Positions 34,120-43,268 of a stretch of DNA of 64,000 bases are shown here, one piece after another. The DNA comes from Rhizobium chutanense (GTDB lineage: Bacteria; Pseudomonadota; Alphaproteobacteria; Rhizobiales; Rhizobiaceae), in contig NZ_NWSV01000013.1 of the NCBI RefSeq assembly GCF_002531935.1, forward strand, positions 62,001 through 126,000. Direction: 5' to 3'. The stretch's first letter is position 1. Each line of letters begins with the position of its first letter. Both the position numbers and the translations under genes were made by a program. Under the pieces are notes generated by a model that saw nothing but the letters and a program-made list of their open reading frames with translations, was not told where the DNA came from and did not search any database.

Positions 34120-36183
34120 TTAGTGAATGTTGATCACGAGGTTGCCATGGGCATCCACATGGAAGACGCCGCTGGGGCCGACGACCGCGGTCGATTCACG
34201 CTGCTCGACGATTGCCGGACCCTTGACCTCTTCGCCGACGGGAAGCTTGTAATGGTCGTAGACCGCGGTCTCGGCAAAGCCGCCGATCTCCTGGAAATAG
34301 ACTTTGCGGCTGCCCTTCCTGGCGTCGGCAACGACGGTCTCGTGCGGGCGCGTGACCTGATCCTTTTCGCCGCCGGCGCGCAGGCGCCAAGTGATGACCT
34401 CCAGCGGAGCGGCAACGGTACGGCCGAACAATTCGCGGTAGAGCTTGAAGAAATTGCCGCGGAGCTCGCTGAGGAATTCCTCCTTCGGCAAGGTCCGGTC
34501 CGGCAGAGCCACGGTGATTTCATGGCCCTGGCCGACATGTCGCATGTCGACGGTGTAGCGGTTGCCGATCGTATCCTTCGGGACGCCGGCCGCCGACACG
34601 ACTTCGGCGCCCTGGGCCGAAAGCTCGTCCAGCAGGCGGTTCATGGCTTCGACATCCCAGGCGTCGAGCACCATCGGATGGCTTGCGGAAAGATCGACGG
34701 CCACGGGCGCGATCAACAGGCCGATCGCCGAGCTGACACCCGCGCCGGTCGGGCAGATGATGCGGGAAATGCCGAGCTTGCGGGCAATGCCATAGGCGTG
34801 AACCGGGCCGGCGCCGCCGAAGGCCACCATCGGCAGCGAACGGGGATCGACGCCGAGATCGGTCGCATGCATGGCGGCCGCCTTGCTCATGGATTCATTG
34901 ACGAGGTCATGGATGCCCCATGCGCAGCGTTCGACCGAAACATCGAGCGAGGCGGCGAGTTTGGCCATCGCCTCGTGAGCGGCCTCTCGGGAAACCTTGA
35001 ACGACCCGCCGACGAAGGATTCGGTGCCCATATATCCGAGCAGGATGTCGGCATCCGTAACGGTCGGCTGGGTGCCGCCGCGCTGATAGGCGGCCGGTCC
35101 GGGCATGGCGCCTGCGGAGTGCGGGCCGACGTCGAGCAGGCCGAGAGGGTTCTTGGCGGCGATCGAACCGCCGCCCGCGCCGATCTCGATCATCTGGATC
35201 GACTGGATCTTCAGCGGGAAACCGGATCCCTTGCGGAAACGCTGATAATGGGCGACTTCGAGATCGGTGCCGACATTCGGCTCACCGTCCGGGATCAGGC
35301 AGAGCTTGGCGGTCGTGCCGCCCATGTCGAAGGAGAGGACACTCGCCTCTCCTGCCGTGCGGCCGAACTCGGCTGCGGCGACTGCACCGGCCGCAGGGCC
35401 TGACTCGATCAGGCGAACCGGCAGCTCTGCGGCGCGCCGGCTCGGCACCAGCCCGCCCGAGGAGGTCATCCACAGGACCTGGCGATTAATGCCCTTGGCC
35501 GCGAATTCACGCTGAAGATGGGCGACGTGGCCGGCCATCTGCGGCCTGGTATAGGCGTTGACGACAGTCGTCGAGGCGCGGTCGAATTCGCGCATCTCGG
35601 GGCAGACTTCGGACGACAGCGAGACGAAGATATCGGGGTCTTCCTCGCGCAGCAGCGCTGCGACGCGCTGCTCGTGCTGCGGATATTTATAGGCATGGAG
35701 CAGGCAGACGGCGACGGAGCGGATGCCCTTTTCTTTCAGGCGGCCGGCGATCTCGCGGACCGTCTCTTCCTTGAGCTCGGTCATCACGGAACCGTCGGCG
35801 GCGATCCGCTCCCTGGCGCCGAAGCTGTTGGCGCGGGTGACCAGCGGGTCGGGATATTTGATGTTCAGGTCGTAGAGGTCGTAGCGCCCTTCGTTGCGGA
35901 TACGCAGCATATCCTGGAAGCCGTCGGTGGTGACGAAGCCGGTCTCCACACCCTTGCGCTCGAGAACGGCGTTGGTGACCACGGTGGTGGCGCCCAGCAC
36001 CTGCAGCCTGTCGATGGCGATGGTGCCGGCGAATTTCTCCAGCAATTCGGATACACCCTGCACGACGGCTTCGGCCGGGTTCTTCGGCGTGCTCAGGACT
36101 TTGTGGAGGTGGAGGTCGCCCCTGTCGTCCAGGAGCGCGAAGTCGGTAAAGGTACCACCCGTGTCGAAAGCCAGTTTTGCCAT
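34120..36183 (-). CDS. hydantoinase/oxoprolinase family subunit A (ATP-dependent)
   Basis: 687 residues. ASKHA-type ATP-binding fold: N-terminal FDTGGTFTDFALLD phosphate loop, LQVLGATTVVTNAVLERKG, LSFDMGGTTAKLCLI and VAFGGAGPVHAYGIARKLGISRIICP in the nucleotide-binding core. It hydrolyses ATP to activate the ring amide for opening with subunit B. It is first gene of the four-gene set hyuA-hyuB-SDR-aldolase. The upstream gap of about 193 bases carries a 48-bp element shared with the livK promoter, so it starts a transcription unit controlled by the LysR protein encoded just upstream. Confidence 0.92.
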   Translation of the reverse strand: MAKLAFDTGGTFTDFALLDDRGDLHLHKVLSTPKNPAEAVVQGVSELLEKFAGTIAIDRLQVLGATTVVTNAVLERKGVETGFVTTDGFQDMLRIRNEGRYDLYDLNIKYPDPLVTRANSFGARERIAADGSVMTELKEETVREIAGRLKEKGIRSVAVCLLHAYKYPQHEQRVAALLREEDPDIFVSLSSEVCPEMREFDRASTTVVNAYTRPQMAGHVAHLQREFAAKGINRQVLWMTSSGGLVPSRRAAELPVRLIESGPAAGAVAAAEFGRTAGEASVLSFDMGGTTAKLCLIPDGEPNVGTDLEVAHYQRFRKGSGFPLKIQSIQMIEIGAGGGSIAAKNPLGLLDVGPHSAGAMPGPAAYQRGGTQPTVTDADILLGYMGTESFVGGSFKVSREAAHEAMAKLAASLDVSVERCAWGIHDLVNESMSKAAAMHATDLGVDPRSLPMVAFGGAGPVHAYGIARKLGISRIICPTGAGVSSAIGLLIAPVAVDLSASHPMVLDAWDVEAMNRLLDELSAQGAEVVSAAGVPKDTIGNRYTVDMRHVGQGHEITVALPDRTLPKEEFLSELRGNFFKLYRELFGRTVAAPLEVITWRLRAGGEKDQVTRPHETVVADARKGSRKVYFQEIGGFAETAVYDHYKLPVGEEVKGPAIVEQRESTAVVGPSGVFHVDAHGNLVINIH

Positions 36184-36282
36184 GTTGTCCTCGAAGCGAC
36201 TGTTCGGCGCGGCAGGCGCCGCTATGCGGATCCGATGCCCGGACCCGGTGTCTGCTTGAAGGTTAGGGGAATGGCCGGCGCG

Positions 36283-36330
36283 TTGGCTAACACAACTACA
36301 GTCTGCCGCTATAGGGTTTGCTTATGGCGA
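36283..36330. promoter_or_regulatory. conserved 48-bp element upstream of hyuA, probable LysR site
   Basis: Identical in 40 of 48 positions to 43396-43443 upstream of livK and in the same orientation. It contains the imperfect dyad GCTATA (36308-36313), 9 bases, TATGGC (36323-36328). The ATA...TAT geometry is typical of LysR-type binding sites. It lies about 100-147 bases before the hyuA start. Confidence 0.8.
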
Positions 36331-36376
36331 CGCGGCGATCCGCCATCGGACTGCCGTGGCGAAGACCAACTGCCGG

Positions 36377-37315
36377 TTAGGCCGGCTTAATCCCCTGGTG
36401 ATGACTGCTCATCAGCTTGCCGACGACATCGAGCAGAACCGAGCGTGCGGCGATGGCGGGTTCCGACAGGGGAAGATGATCGGCGACGCAGAGCGACACG
36501 GTCGCGTCGATCACCGGCTTCGTCAGCGCCCGCACCTGCGCGCCGGAGAAGATCGCCGCCTCGGTGACCACCGAAGCCGGGAGAATGGTCGATCCAAGCC
36601 CTTCGAGAACAGCCGCGCTGAGGGCCGGCACGGATTCGATTTCCGAGACGACCTCAGGGGTGGCCCTGGCTCTCGCCAGCGCGTCGTCGATCAGCCGGCG
36701 GAGCAGATGGGCCTTGCTGGGAAGAAGCAGCGGGATTTCCTGGAGAGCGGCAAGCGGCAGCGGCGCGCTGCTGTCGCCGGGGAGTTCGATGCCCGGCGGC
36801 GAGACGAGGAACATTTCCTCGCGAAACAATGGCTGCAGCGTGACGCCCTTGATCGGCGCAGCAGCATAGATCAGCGCCATATCCATCTTGCCCGTCATGA
36901 TCAGCTCGCTCAGGATCTGGCCGAAACTGTCATTGATGTGGACAACGATATGGGGATGCCTCGCTTTCATTTCCTTCAGGATCGGCAGCGACAAGGCGCT
37001 TGACGAGGAATAGGTCGCCAGTCCAATCGAGACGCGGCCCGCCACCGACTTGGCGGACTGATCGATATCGACCTGCGCCTGCTCGATCTGCTTCAGCATC
37101 AGCTGCGCATGCCGATAGAGGATGAGCCCCGCCTCCGTCGGCGTGATGCCGACATTGCTGCGGATGAGAAGCTTGTGCTTGAAATGCGCCTCGAGAGAGG
37201 CGATCTGCTGCGACAGCGCCGGCTGCGCCGTCCTCAGAAGGCTTGCCGCGCGCGATACGCTGCCGGTATCGACGATCTTGACGAAGCTCTTCAGTTTTCG
37301 GAAATCGACGCTCAT
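36377..37315 (-). CDS. LysR-family regulator of the lactam/hydantoin cluster
   Basis: 312 residues from the ATG at 37315; a GTG at 37321 in frame is the alternative. The helix-turn-helix is at about 1-60 (FRKLKSFVKIVDTGSVSRAASLLRTAQPALSQQIASLEAHF), and a LysR substrate-binding domain follows (about 90-300). It resembles the Nac/Cbl-type or metabolite-responsive members with ALPHHIVV-like effector pocket start (PHIVVHINDSFGQIL). It sits between the aminotransferase gene and hyuA, all on the minus strand. The two copies of a 48-bp promoter element upstream of livK and hyuA are its likely targets. No such element precedes its own gene, so it may be read from the liv promoter. Confidence 0.9.
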   Translation of the reverse strand: MSVDFRKLKSFVKIVDTGSVSRAASLLRTAQPALSQQIASLEAHFKHKLLIRSNVGITPTEAGLILYRHAQLMLKQIEQAQVDIDQSAKSVAGRVSIGLATYSSSSALSLPILKEMKARHPHIVVHINDSFGQILSELIMTGKMDMALIYAAAPIKGVTLQPLFREEMFLVSPPGIELPGDSSAPLPLAALQEIPLLLPSKAHLLRRLIDDALARARATPEVVSEIESVPALSAAVLEGLGSTILPASVVTEAAIFSGAQVRALTKPVIDATVSLCVADHLPLSEPAIAARSVLLDVVGKLMSSHHQGIKPA

Positions 37316-37407
37316 GGCCACCGGCTTCTTGTTTCATGCAAAACGTAAAGCCTGCGGCCGGAGGGACGCAAGTCCCACCATACACAAGTCTCCCTGGCTT
37401 TTCGCGG

Positions 37408-38616
37408 TTAACGCAGCTCGGCAACGGCCCGTTCGATGCGGTCACATGCCTGGGTGATCGTCTCCATCGACGTCGCGATCGAGAGGCGGAAATGCGGCGA
37501 TACGCCGTAGGCAGCCCCCTGCAGCGCCGCGACCCCGACGCCATCGAGCAGATAGAGCACGAAATCGAGGTCCGTCTCGATCGTCTTGCCTTCAGGCGTC
37601 TTCCTGCCGATGACACCGGCGCAGTTCGGAAACAGATAGAACGCCCCGTCAGGCACGAGGCAGGAGAGGCCGGGCACGGCATTGAGCCGCGCGCACGCAT
37701 AATCCCGGCGCTCTTTGTAAAGCTTGACACTTTCGCCGACGAATGACTGGTCCGAAGACAGCGCATAAGCGGCGGCGGCCTGACTGACCGACGACGGGCA
37801 GGACGACATCTGCGACTGCAGCTTGTTGATGGCGGCGATCAATGCGGCCGGACCCGCCGCGTAGCCGATACGCCATCCGGTCATGGCATAGGACTTAGAG
37901 ACGCCGTTGGTCAGGAGAACCCGCTCCTTCAGTTCCGGGACGGCGGCAACCAGCGTCGTCATCGGCTCGTCCTTGAACCAGACCTGGTCGTAAATATCGT
38001 CTGACAGCACGAAGACGTGGGGATGGCGCAGCAGCACCTTGCCGAGGGCCTCGAGCTCGTGCCTGTCATAGGCCGCACCCGTCGGATTGGACGGCGCGTT
38101 GAGGATGAGCCACAGGGTCTTTGGCGTGATCGCCTTTTCCAAAGCCTCCGGCGTCAGCTTGAAGCCGGTTTCCTGCGGGCATTCGACAATGACCGGCTTG
38201 CCTTCGTTGGCGATGACCATATCGGGATAGGAAACCCAGTAAGGCGCGGGAATGATCACCTCGGCGTCTTTTTCGACGCTCGCCATCAGCGCGAGAAACA
38301 GAATCTGCTTGGCGCCGCCGCCGACGCAGATTTCATTGTCGGCATAGCCGAGGCCGAGCCGGCGCTTGAAATCGCCGATGATTGCCTTGCGCAGCGCCGG
38401 CGTGCCGTTGACGGCAGTATATTTCGTTTCGCCCCGGTCGATGGCCGCATGCGCCGCAGCCTTGATGTTGTCTGGCGTGTCGAAGTCCGGCTCGCCGACC
38501 GTCAGATCGACGATGTCGCGGCCTGCCGCCTTCAGTTCGCGCGCCCGGGCGGCCGCGGCCGTGCTGGGTGAAACCTTGATTCTCGACACGCGTGATGCAG
38601 GCACAAAAGTGCTCAT
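37408..38616 (-). CDS. class I pyridoxal-phosphate aminotransferase (aspartate aminotransferase-like)
   Basis: 402 residues. Fold type I signatures: LTVGEPDFDTP, APYWVSYPDMV, NAPSNPTGAAY, and the Schiff-base lysine in TNGVSKSYAMTGWRIGYAAG, with a C-terminal FRLSIATS that binds a carboxylate. These proteins usually act on aspartate, glutamate or prephenate. It lies 29 bases downstream of livF and precedes the LysR gene, so it is probably the step that removes the amino group from the amino acid released by ring opening. A general housekeeping role is less likely given the position. Confidence 0.9.
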   Translation of the reverse strand: MSTFVPASRVSRIKVSPSTAAAARARELKAAGRDIVDLTVGEPDFDTPDNIKAAAHAAIDRGETKYTAVNGTPALRKAIIGDFKRRLGLGYADNEICVGGGAKQILFLALMASVEKDAEVIIPAPYWVSYPDMVIANEGKPVIVECPQETGFKLTPEALEKAITPKTLWLILNAPSNPTGAAYDRHELEALGKVLLRHPHVFVLSDDIYDQVWFKDEPMTTLVAAVPELKERVLLTNGVSKSYAMTGWRIGYAAGPAALIAAINKLQSQMSSCPSSVSQAAAAYALSSDQSFVGESVKLYKERRDYACARLNAVPGLSCLVPDGAFYLFPNCAGVIGRKTPEGKTIETDLDFVLYLLDGVGVAALQGAAYGVSPHFRLSIATSMETITQACDRIERAVAELR

Positions 38617-38645
38617 TGGAATTTCCTCGTTTTGCGAGATCGGCT

Positions 38646-39389
38646 TCAGTGGACGGCTTCGGTTTCGCCGCGCATCTTCCCGGTCAGGAAAAGTTCGCCG
38701 AGTTCGTCGTGGGTGATGTCTTTCGGCAGGCCGTCCCAGATGACTTTGCCAAGTCTCAGGATGACCGCACGCTCCGCCACTTCCATAGCCTTCTTGGTGT
38801 TCTGCTCGACGAGCAAGATGGTCATGCCGTCGGCGTGAAGCCGAAGAAGTTCGTCGAAGACGATGCCGATCGCCGCCGGCGACAGCCCAACCGATGGCTC
38901 GTCGACCAGCAGCACCTTCGGCCGCTGCAGCACCGCCATCGCCACTTCGAGCAGCTGCTGTTCGCCGCCGGACATGTTGCCGGCGAGTGTCGCGCGGCGC
39001 GTCTTGAGGATCGGAAAGAGGTCGTAGACGTAGTCGCGGTCGGCCTTCACTCTGGCGTCGCGCAGGGTATAGGCCGCCATCTGAAGATTTTCGTCGACGG
39101 TCATGACAGGGAAGTTGCAGCGCCCCTGCGGCACGAAGGAAATCCCCTCGCCCAGAATGGCCCTGGACTTGCTGCCGGCAATGTTCTTGCCGCGCCAGTC
39201 GATGTTGCCCTGCTTGATCGTCGTCATGCCGTAGAGCGTCTTGAGGAGCGTGGATTTGCCCGCCCCGTTCGGCCCCATCAGCGCCACGAACTGTCCCGCC
39301 GGCACGTCGAGTTCGACGCCGTTGAGGATGTCCAGATTGCCGTAACCTGCACGCAGGTCACGGATCGAAAGGTTCGAATTACCCGCCAA
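38646..39389 (-). CDS. livF: branched-chain-type ABC transporter ATP-binding protein (LivF)
   Basis: 247 residues starting at a TTG (39389) that follows GGAGG at 6 bases; no ATG fits before the Walker A motif. Walker A GPNGAGKST, signature MSGGEQQLLEVAMAV, Walker B VLLVDEPSVGLSP, and H-loop region LLVEQNT typical of LivF. It overlaps livG by 11 bases. It powers import together with LivG, the permeases LivH and LivM and the binding protein encoded at the head of the operon. Confidence 0.92.
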   Translation of the reverse strand: MAGNSNLSIRDLRAGYGNLDILNGVELDVPAGQFVALMGPNGAGKSTLLKTLYGMTTIKQGNIDWRGKNIAGSKSRAILGEGISFVPQGRCNFPVMTVDENLQMAAYTLRDARVKADRDYVYDLFPILKTRRATLAGNMSGGEQQLLEVAMAVLQRPKVLLVDEPSVGLSPAAIGIVFDELLRLHADGMTILLVEQNTKKAMEVAERAVILRLGKVIWDGLPKDITHDELGELFLTGKMRGETEAVH

Positions 39390-40152
39390 GATAGGCCTCC
39401 CTGACGCGCTGATCCTGAATGATGTCACCCGGCAAACCTTCGACGAGCTTGGCTCCCTGGTCGAGCACGATGACGCGCCGGCAGATGCTGGTGACGACAT
39501 CGATATTGTGTTCGATCACCAGGAGGCTCACGCCGAGCGACTTGTTGGCATAGAGGATGGTGTCGACGACGCGTTCGATGATCTTCGGATTGATCCCGGC
39601 CATCGGCTCGTCCAGTAGGATGAGCTTGGGTTCAGGCATCAGCATCGATGCGAACTGGATGAGCTTCTGCTGTCCGCCCGACAGGTTGCCCGCCGGCTGG
39701 TGGCGTACATCCCAGAGACCCGCCATCTTGATCAGCTCGCGGGCTCTTTCCCTGAGACCCTCGATGCGCTGGCGGGACATCTTTCCCAAACCGAAGGTCG
39801 ACGCGATGGACGGGAAGGTGAACATCTGACCGGCGATGACGAGGTTCTCCTCGACATCGAGCGACTTGAAGGTGACGGTCTTCTGGAAGGATCGCAGCAT
39901 GCGGCCTTCCCTGGCGATGCGGTTCAGGGACCAGCCGGTGATGTCCTGTCCGTCGAGGACCACCGTGCCGGCGTCCGGCTTCGCAAGGCCGGTGCTGCAA
40001 TCGAAGAAGGTCGATTTGCCCGATCCGTTCGGCCCGATCAGACCGGCGATCTCACCCCGGTCGATGTGAATGCTGACATCGTTGACAGCCTTGACCGCGC
40101 CGTAGGATTTGCTGAGGTTCTTGATCTCGAGAAGCGGAAGATGAGCGGTCAT
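39379..40152 (-). CDS. livG: branched-chain-type ABC transporter ATP-binding protein (LivG)
   Basis: 257 residues. Walker A GPNGSGKST, Q-loop region with RSFQKTVTFKSLDVEENL, signature NLSGGQQKLIQFASML, Walker B LILLDEPMAGINP, and VIEHNIDVV. It overlaps livM (ATGA) upstream and livF downstream, so the importer genes are translationally coupled. It is the second ATPase of the heterodimeric motor. Confidence 0.93.
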   Translation of the reverse strand: MTAHLPLLEIKNLSKSYGAVKAVNDVSIHIDRGEIAGLIGPNGSGKSTFFDCSTGLAKPDAGTVVLDGQDITGWSLNRIAREGRMLRSFQKTVTFKSLDVEENLVIAGQMFTFPSIASTFGLGKMSRQRIEGLRERARELIKMAGLWDVRHQPAGNLSGGQQKLIQFASMLMPEPKLILLDEPMAGINPKIIERVVDTILYANKSLGVSLLVIEHNIDVVTSICRRVIVLDQGAKLVEGLPGDIIQDQRVREAYLGG

Positions 40153-41135
40153 TTCGCACCTCCGATCGCATTCCAGAAGCGATTGATCAGCGGCGCGAAC
40201 CCGTTCTTGAACCAGAAGACCAGGACGAGAAGGCTAAAGCCGTAGGCGATCATCCGCAATTCGGGGGTGATGCGCAGCGCCTCGGTCAGCCCGACGAAAA
40301 GCAGGCTGCCGAAGACGGTGCCGGAAATCATGCCCGCCCCGCCGCCGAGCACGATGATCAGCATCGTCGTCGAATAATACATCTGGAAGGTCAGCGGGCT
40401 GACGACCGTCAGGTAATAGGCGTAAAGGCAGCCGCCGATGCCGGCAAAGACGGCGCTGATCATGAAGACGATCAGCTTGTAGTGCCAGGTGGGGACGCCG
40501 AGAGATTCGGCGAGCGTTTCGTTCTCGCGGATCGCCACCATGTTGCGGCCGGCCGGCGAGCGGACGATCGCCCAGACGGCAAAGGTGGCGAGGATGCCGA
40601 TGATCAAGGCGAGATAATAGAAGTTCGTCGTGCCTGACACCGTGAACGACAGCGGGCCCAGTTCGAAATAGGGTTTTGGAATGCCCGAAAGCCCCATATC
40701 GCCGCGGGTGAGCGAGATCCAGTTTTTGGCGATCGCCTGACCGATGATCACGAAACCGAGCGTACACATGACGAAGGACGTCGAGCGCAGCCGCAGGGCG
40801 GGAATGCCGAGCGGAAGAGCAAGGGCGCCGGAGACGGCGCCTGCAGCGATGAGATTGACGTAGAACGGCGTGCCGTAGGCGACGGCGAGAAGACCCGCCG
40901 TATAGGCGCCGATGCCGAAAAACGCCGCCTGGGCCAATGACAGAAGACCGGTATAGCCGACAAGCAGATTGAGCCCATGGGCCGGCAGCATGAAAATCAG
41001 GGCGATGATCAGCGAATGGGTGATGTAACGGCTGCCGATGAACGGGGCGGCGAGCGCGACGACGATCAGGACTGCGGCGAGCGGTATGCGAAGATCGCGC
41101 CTGCGTACCTGTTGAGCGGTTTCCGTCAGAGACAT
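40149..41135 (-). CDS. livM: branched-chain-type ABC transporter permease (LivM)
   Basis: 328 residues from the ATG at 41135; a longer open frame to 41900 is only the antisense-free overlap inside livH and was not used. It has about 8-10 hydrophobic segments and the LivM hallmarks GLNLLVGYTGLLSLAQAAFFGIGAYTAGLLA and the cytoplasmic coupling stretch SPAGRNMVAIRENETLAESLGV. It lies 44 bases after livH and overlaps livG by ATGA. It forms the inner-membrane channel with LivH. Confidence 0.92.
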   Translation of the reverse strand: MSLTETAQQVRRRDLRIPLAAVLIVVALAAPFIGSRYITHSLIIALIFMLPAHGLNLLVGYTGLLSLAQAAFFGIGAYTAGLLAVAYGTPFYVNLIAAGAVSGALALPLGIPALRLRSTSFVMCTLGFVIIGQAIAKNWISLTRGDMGLSGIPKPYFELGPLSFTVSGTTNFYYLALIIGILATFAVWAIVRSPAGRNMVAIRENETLAESLGVPTWHYKLIVFMISAVFAGIGGCLYAYYLTVVSPLTFQMYYSTTMLIIVLGGGAGMISGTVFGSLLFVGLTEALRITPELRMIAYGFSLLVLVFWFKNGFAPLINRFWNAIGGAK

Positions 41136-41179
41136 GTCGTGTCCTCGGTCGTTCGAGAAAGGTCGGCGGGCGCTGCTGC

Positions 41180-42052
41180 TTAGAAGCGCGCCTGCGTCGA
41201 AAAGAGCCCATGCGGCCGCCACATCAGCATCAGGATCAGCGTGGCGAAGCCGACGGTGTCGCGGAATTGCAGGCCGACATAGGTGGCGACCAGGCTCTCG
41301 GCCACGCCGAGGATCATCGCCGCAACGAACGTGCCGCGCACATTGCCCAAACCGCCCATGATGATGATCGGCAGCGTCTTGAAGGTGATCAGCTCGCCCA
41401 TGCCGCCATAGACGCTGACATTGACCGGCGCCGTCAGAACCCCCGACAGTGCGGCGAGGCCAGCCCCCAGCATGAAGGTTCGAAGCACCACCTGCGGCAC
41501 ATCGATGCCGACGACGCCGCAGCACTCGACGTTCTGGGAAACGGCGCGCATCGCCATTCCCAGGCGGGTGTAGCTGACCATCAGTTCGAGGCCGATGAAC
41601 ACCAGCAAACAGACGACGAGAATGAGAATGCGCTGCTGGGCCAGGCTGAAGCCGAGGATGGAAACCGGCTCGATATAGCCTCCGGCGAAGAACTTGTAGC
41701 CTCCGCCGAAGACGAGAATGATGGTGTTCTGCAGGATCAGCGCGATGCCGAGGGTGGTGAGCACGCCCGACTCCGCGGGCGCGCCGACCATTCGGCGCAT
41801 GACGAGTTGCCCGACCACATAGGCAACGACGATTGTCGCAAGAACCCCCACGACGATCGACGCTTCGTAAGACAGGCCGAGATAGTCGATTGCAAACCAC
41901 GCCCCGAACGTGCCGAGCATGTAGTATTCGCCGTGAGCAAAGTTGATGGCTCTCAACACGCCGAAAATCATGGTCATGCCGACGGCGACGATGGCGTAAA
42001 CGGAACCCGTGACGATGCCATTCACAGTTTGCTCAACGATGGTCGAGAGCAT
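41180..42052 (-). CDS. livH: branched-chain-type ABC transporter permease (LivH)
   Basis: 290 residues from the ATG at 42052, preceded by GGGAGGAGG. Hydrophobic throughout, with the LivH start QTVNGIVTGSVYAIVAVGMTMIFGVLRAINFAHGEYYMLG and the coupling loop SYTRLGMAMRAVSQNVECCGVVGID. It starts 22 bases after the binding-protein stop in one operon. Partner of LivM. Confidence 0.93.
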   Translation of the reverse strand: MLSTIVEQTVNGIVTGSVYAIVAVGMTMIFGVLRAINFAHGEYYMLGTFGAWFAIDYLGLSYEASIVVGVLATIVVAYVVGQLVMRRMVGAPAESGVLTTLGIALILQNTIILVFGGGYKFFAGGYIEPVSILGFSLAQQRILILVVCLLVFIGLELMVSYTRLGMAMRAVSQNVECCGVVGIDVPQVVLRTFMLGAGLAALSGVLTAPVNVSVYGGMGELITFKTLPIIIMGGLGNVRGTFVAAMILGVAESLVATYVGLQFRDTVGFATLILMLMWRPHGLFSTQARF

Positions 42053-42074
42053 GGGCGTGCCTCCTCCCGGCAGA

Positions 42075-43268
42075 TCAGTTGGCGGGGTACTGAATGTCCG
42101 CCGTATACGCACCCTTGATGCTCGGCTTGCCGTTTTCGATCTGCAGCAGGATCATCGGCAGGCGGGCCTGGTTGTGGTCGTCGAATGTGACCTCGCCGAC
42201 CGGGCTCTTATACTTGATCTTCGAGAGTGCGTCGCGAACCTTCACCTTGTCGGCGCTGCCGGCCTGCTTGATCGCGGCTGCAAGCAGATTGACGGTATCC
42301 CAGTGAACATAGGCATGGTTGTTCGGGGCTTCGTTATAGGTCGCCGTGAACTTCTCGACGAAGGCCTTGCTTTCGGGCGAGTCGAACTGCGGAAGCCATG
42401 CGGCGGCTTCGACGGCGCCTTCGAGCGCCGACGGGGCCGATTTGATGGTCTTTTCCGTGTTGAACTCGCCGTTGCCGATCAGCGTGACCTTGCCGGCTAT
42501 CCCGAGCTCCACCATCTGGCGGGCGACGATGGGCGTCGTATCGGCGAGGCCGTACATGATGATCGCCTGGGCGCCGTTGTCGCGGATCTTGGCGAGAACG
42601 CTGCGGAAGTCGACTTCGCCTTCCTTGTAATAGTCTTCGCTGAGGATCTCACCCTTGAAGTCGGGCAGATATTTCTTCGTGAAGGCGATCGCCGAGCGGC
42701 CGTAGTCGCTGTCGACGGAGAGCACCGCGAACTTGGTGAAGCCACGCTGTTCCGCGGCATATTTGGCGACGATCAGCGCCCGGTTCTCATCGGTGGGATA
42801 GTTGCGATAGGTCCATTTGAAACCGCCGACACCGGCCTGGTAGGTGATCTTCGGATTGGACGAGGCGGCATTCAGCAGAAGCACTTCGGCATCTTCGGCG
42901 ACGGGCTGGATGGCGAGCGTCACCGAGCTGGAAACGTCGCCGATGATGAAGTCGACGCCATCCTGGTCGATCAGGCGACGGGCGGCCGAAACGCCTTCGA
43001 CTGGTGTGCCCTGGCTGTCGGCATTCAGGAGTTCGATTTTCATCCCATTGACGCCGCCGGCATCATTGATGTCTTTGACGGCGAGTTCGGCGCCGTGCAT
43101 CGAAAATGCGCCGTAGCGCGCATTCGGGCCGCTCATCGGCGCAACGAGTCCGAGTTTGATCGTCCCGTCCGCTGCCAGCGCGCCAGCCGGCAGGCCGGAA
43201 ACGGCAACCGCCAGCGAAAGGACTGCTGTCGAAAGGAAAAGTGCTCTGCGGCTTACGGTAAGTTTCAT
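42075..43268 (-). CDS. branched-chain-type ABC transporter substrate-binding protein (LivK/UrtA-like)
   Basis: 397 residues from the Met at 43268 (GGAGTGGGA upstream; the Met at 43295 would only lengthen the signal peptide). Signal peptide about 1-32, then the periplasmic binding fold type 1 start IKLGLVAPMSGPNARYGAFSMHGAELAVKDINDAGGVNG and SSSVTLAIQPVAEDAEVLLLNAASSN. First gene of the importer operon, with the conserved 48-bp element upstream. Relatives bind branched-chain amino acids, amides, urea or aromatic acids. Here the hyuAB genes point to a cyclic amide or amino-acid derivative as cargo. Confidence 0.92.
   Translation of the reverse strand: MKLTVSRRALFLSTAVLSLAVAVSGLPAGALAADGTIKLGLVAPMSGPNARYGAFSMHGAELAVKDINDAGGVNGMKIELLNADSQGTPVEGVSAARRLIDQDGVDFIIGDVSSSVTLAIQPVAEDAEVLLLNAASSNPKITYQAGVGGFKWTYRNYPTDENRALIVAKYAAEQRGFTKFAVLSVDSDYGRSAIAFTKKYLPDFKGEILSEDYYKEGEVDFRSVLAKIRDNGAQAIIMYGLADTTPIVARQMVELGIAGKVTLIGNGEFNTEKTIKSAPSALEGAVEAAAWLPQFDSPESKAFVEKFTATYNEAPNNHAYVHWDTVNLLAAAIKQAGSADKVKVRDALSKIKYKSPVGEVTFDDHNQARLPMILLQIENGKPSIKGAYTADIQYPAN

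Noticed and set aside
32696..35403. Long plus-strand open frames (475 and 426 codons) opposite hyuB and hyuA
   Set aside because: Antisense shadows of clearly recognised genes; no domains and no ribosome sites.
32432..36183. Acetone/acetophenone carboxylase as identity of the HyuA/HyuB pair
   Set aside because: The third (gamma) carboxylase subunit is missing and the neighbours (amino-acid-type importer, aminotransferase) fit an amide substrate better.
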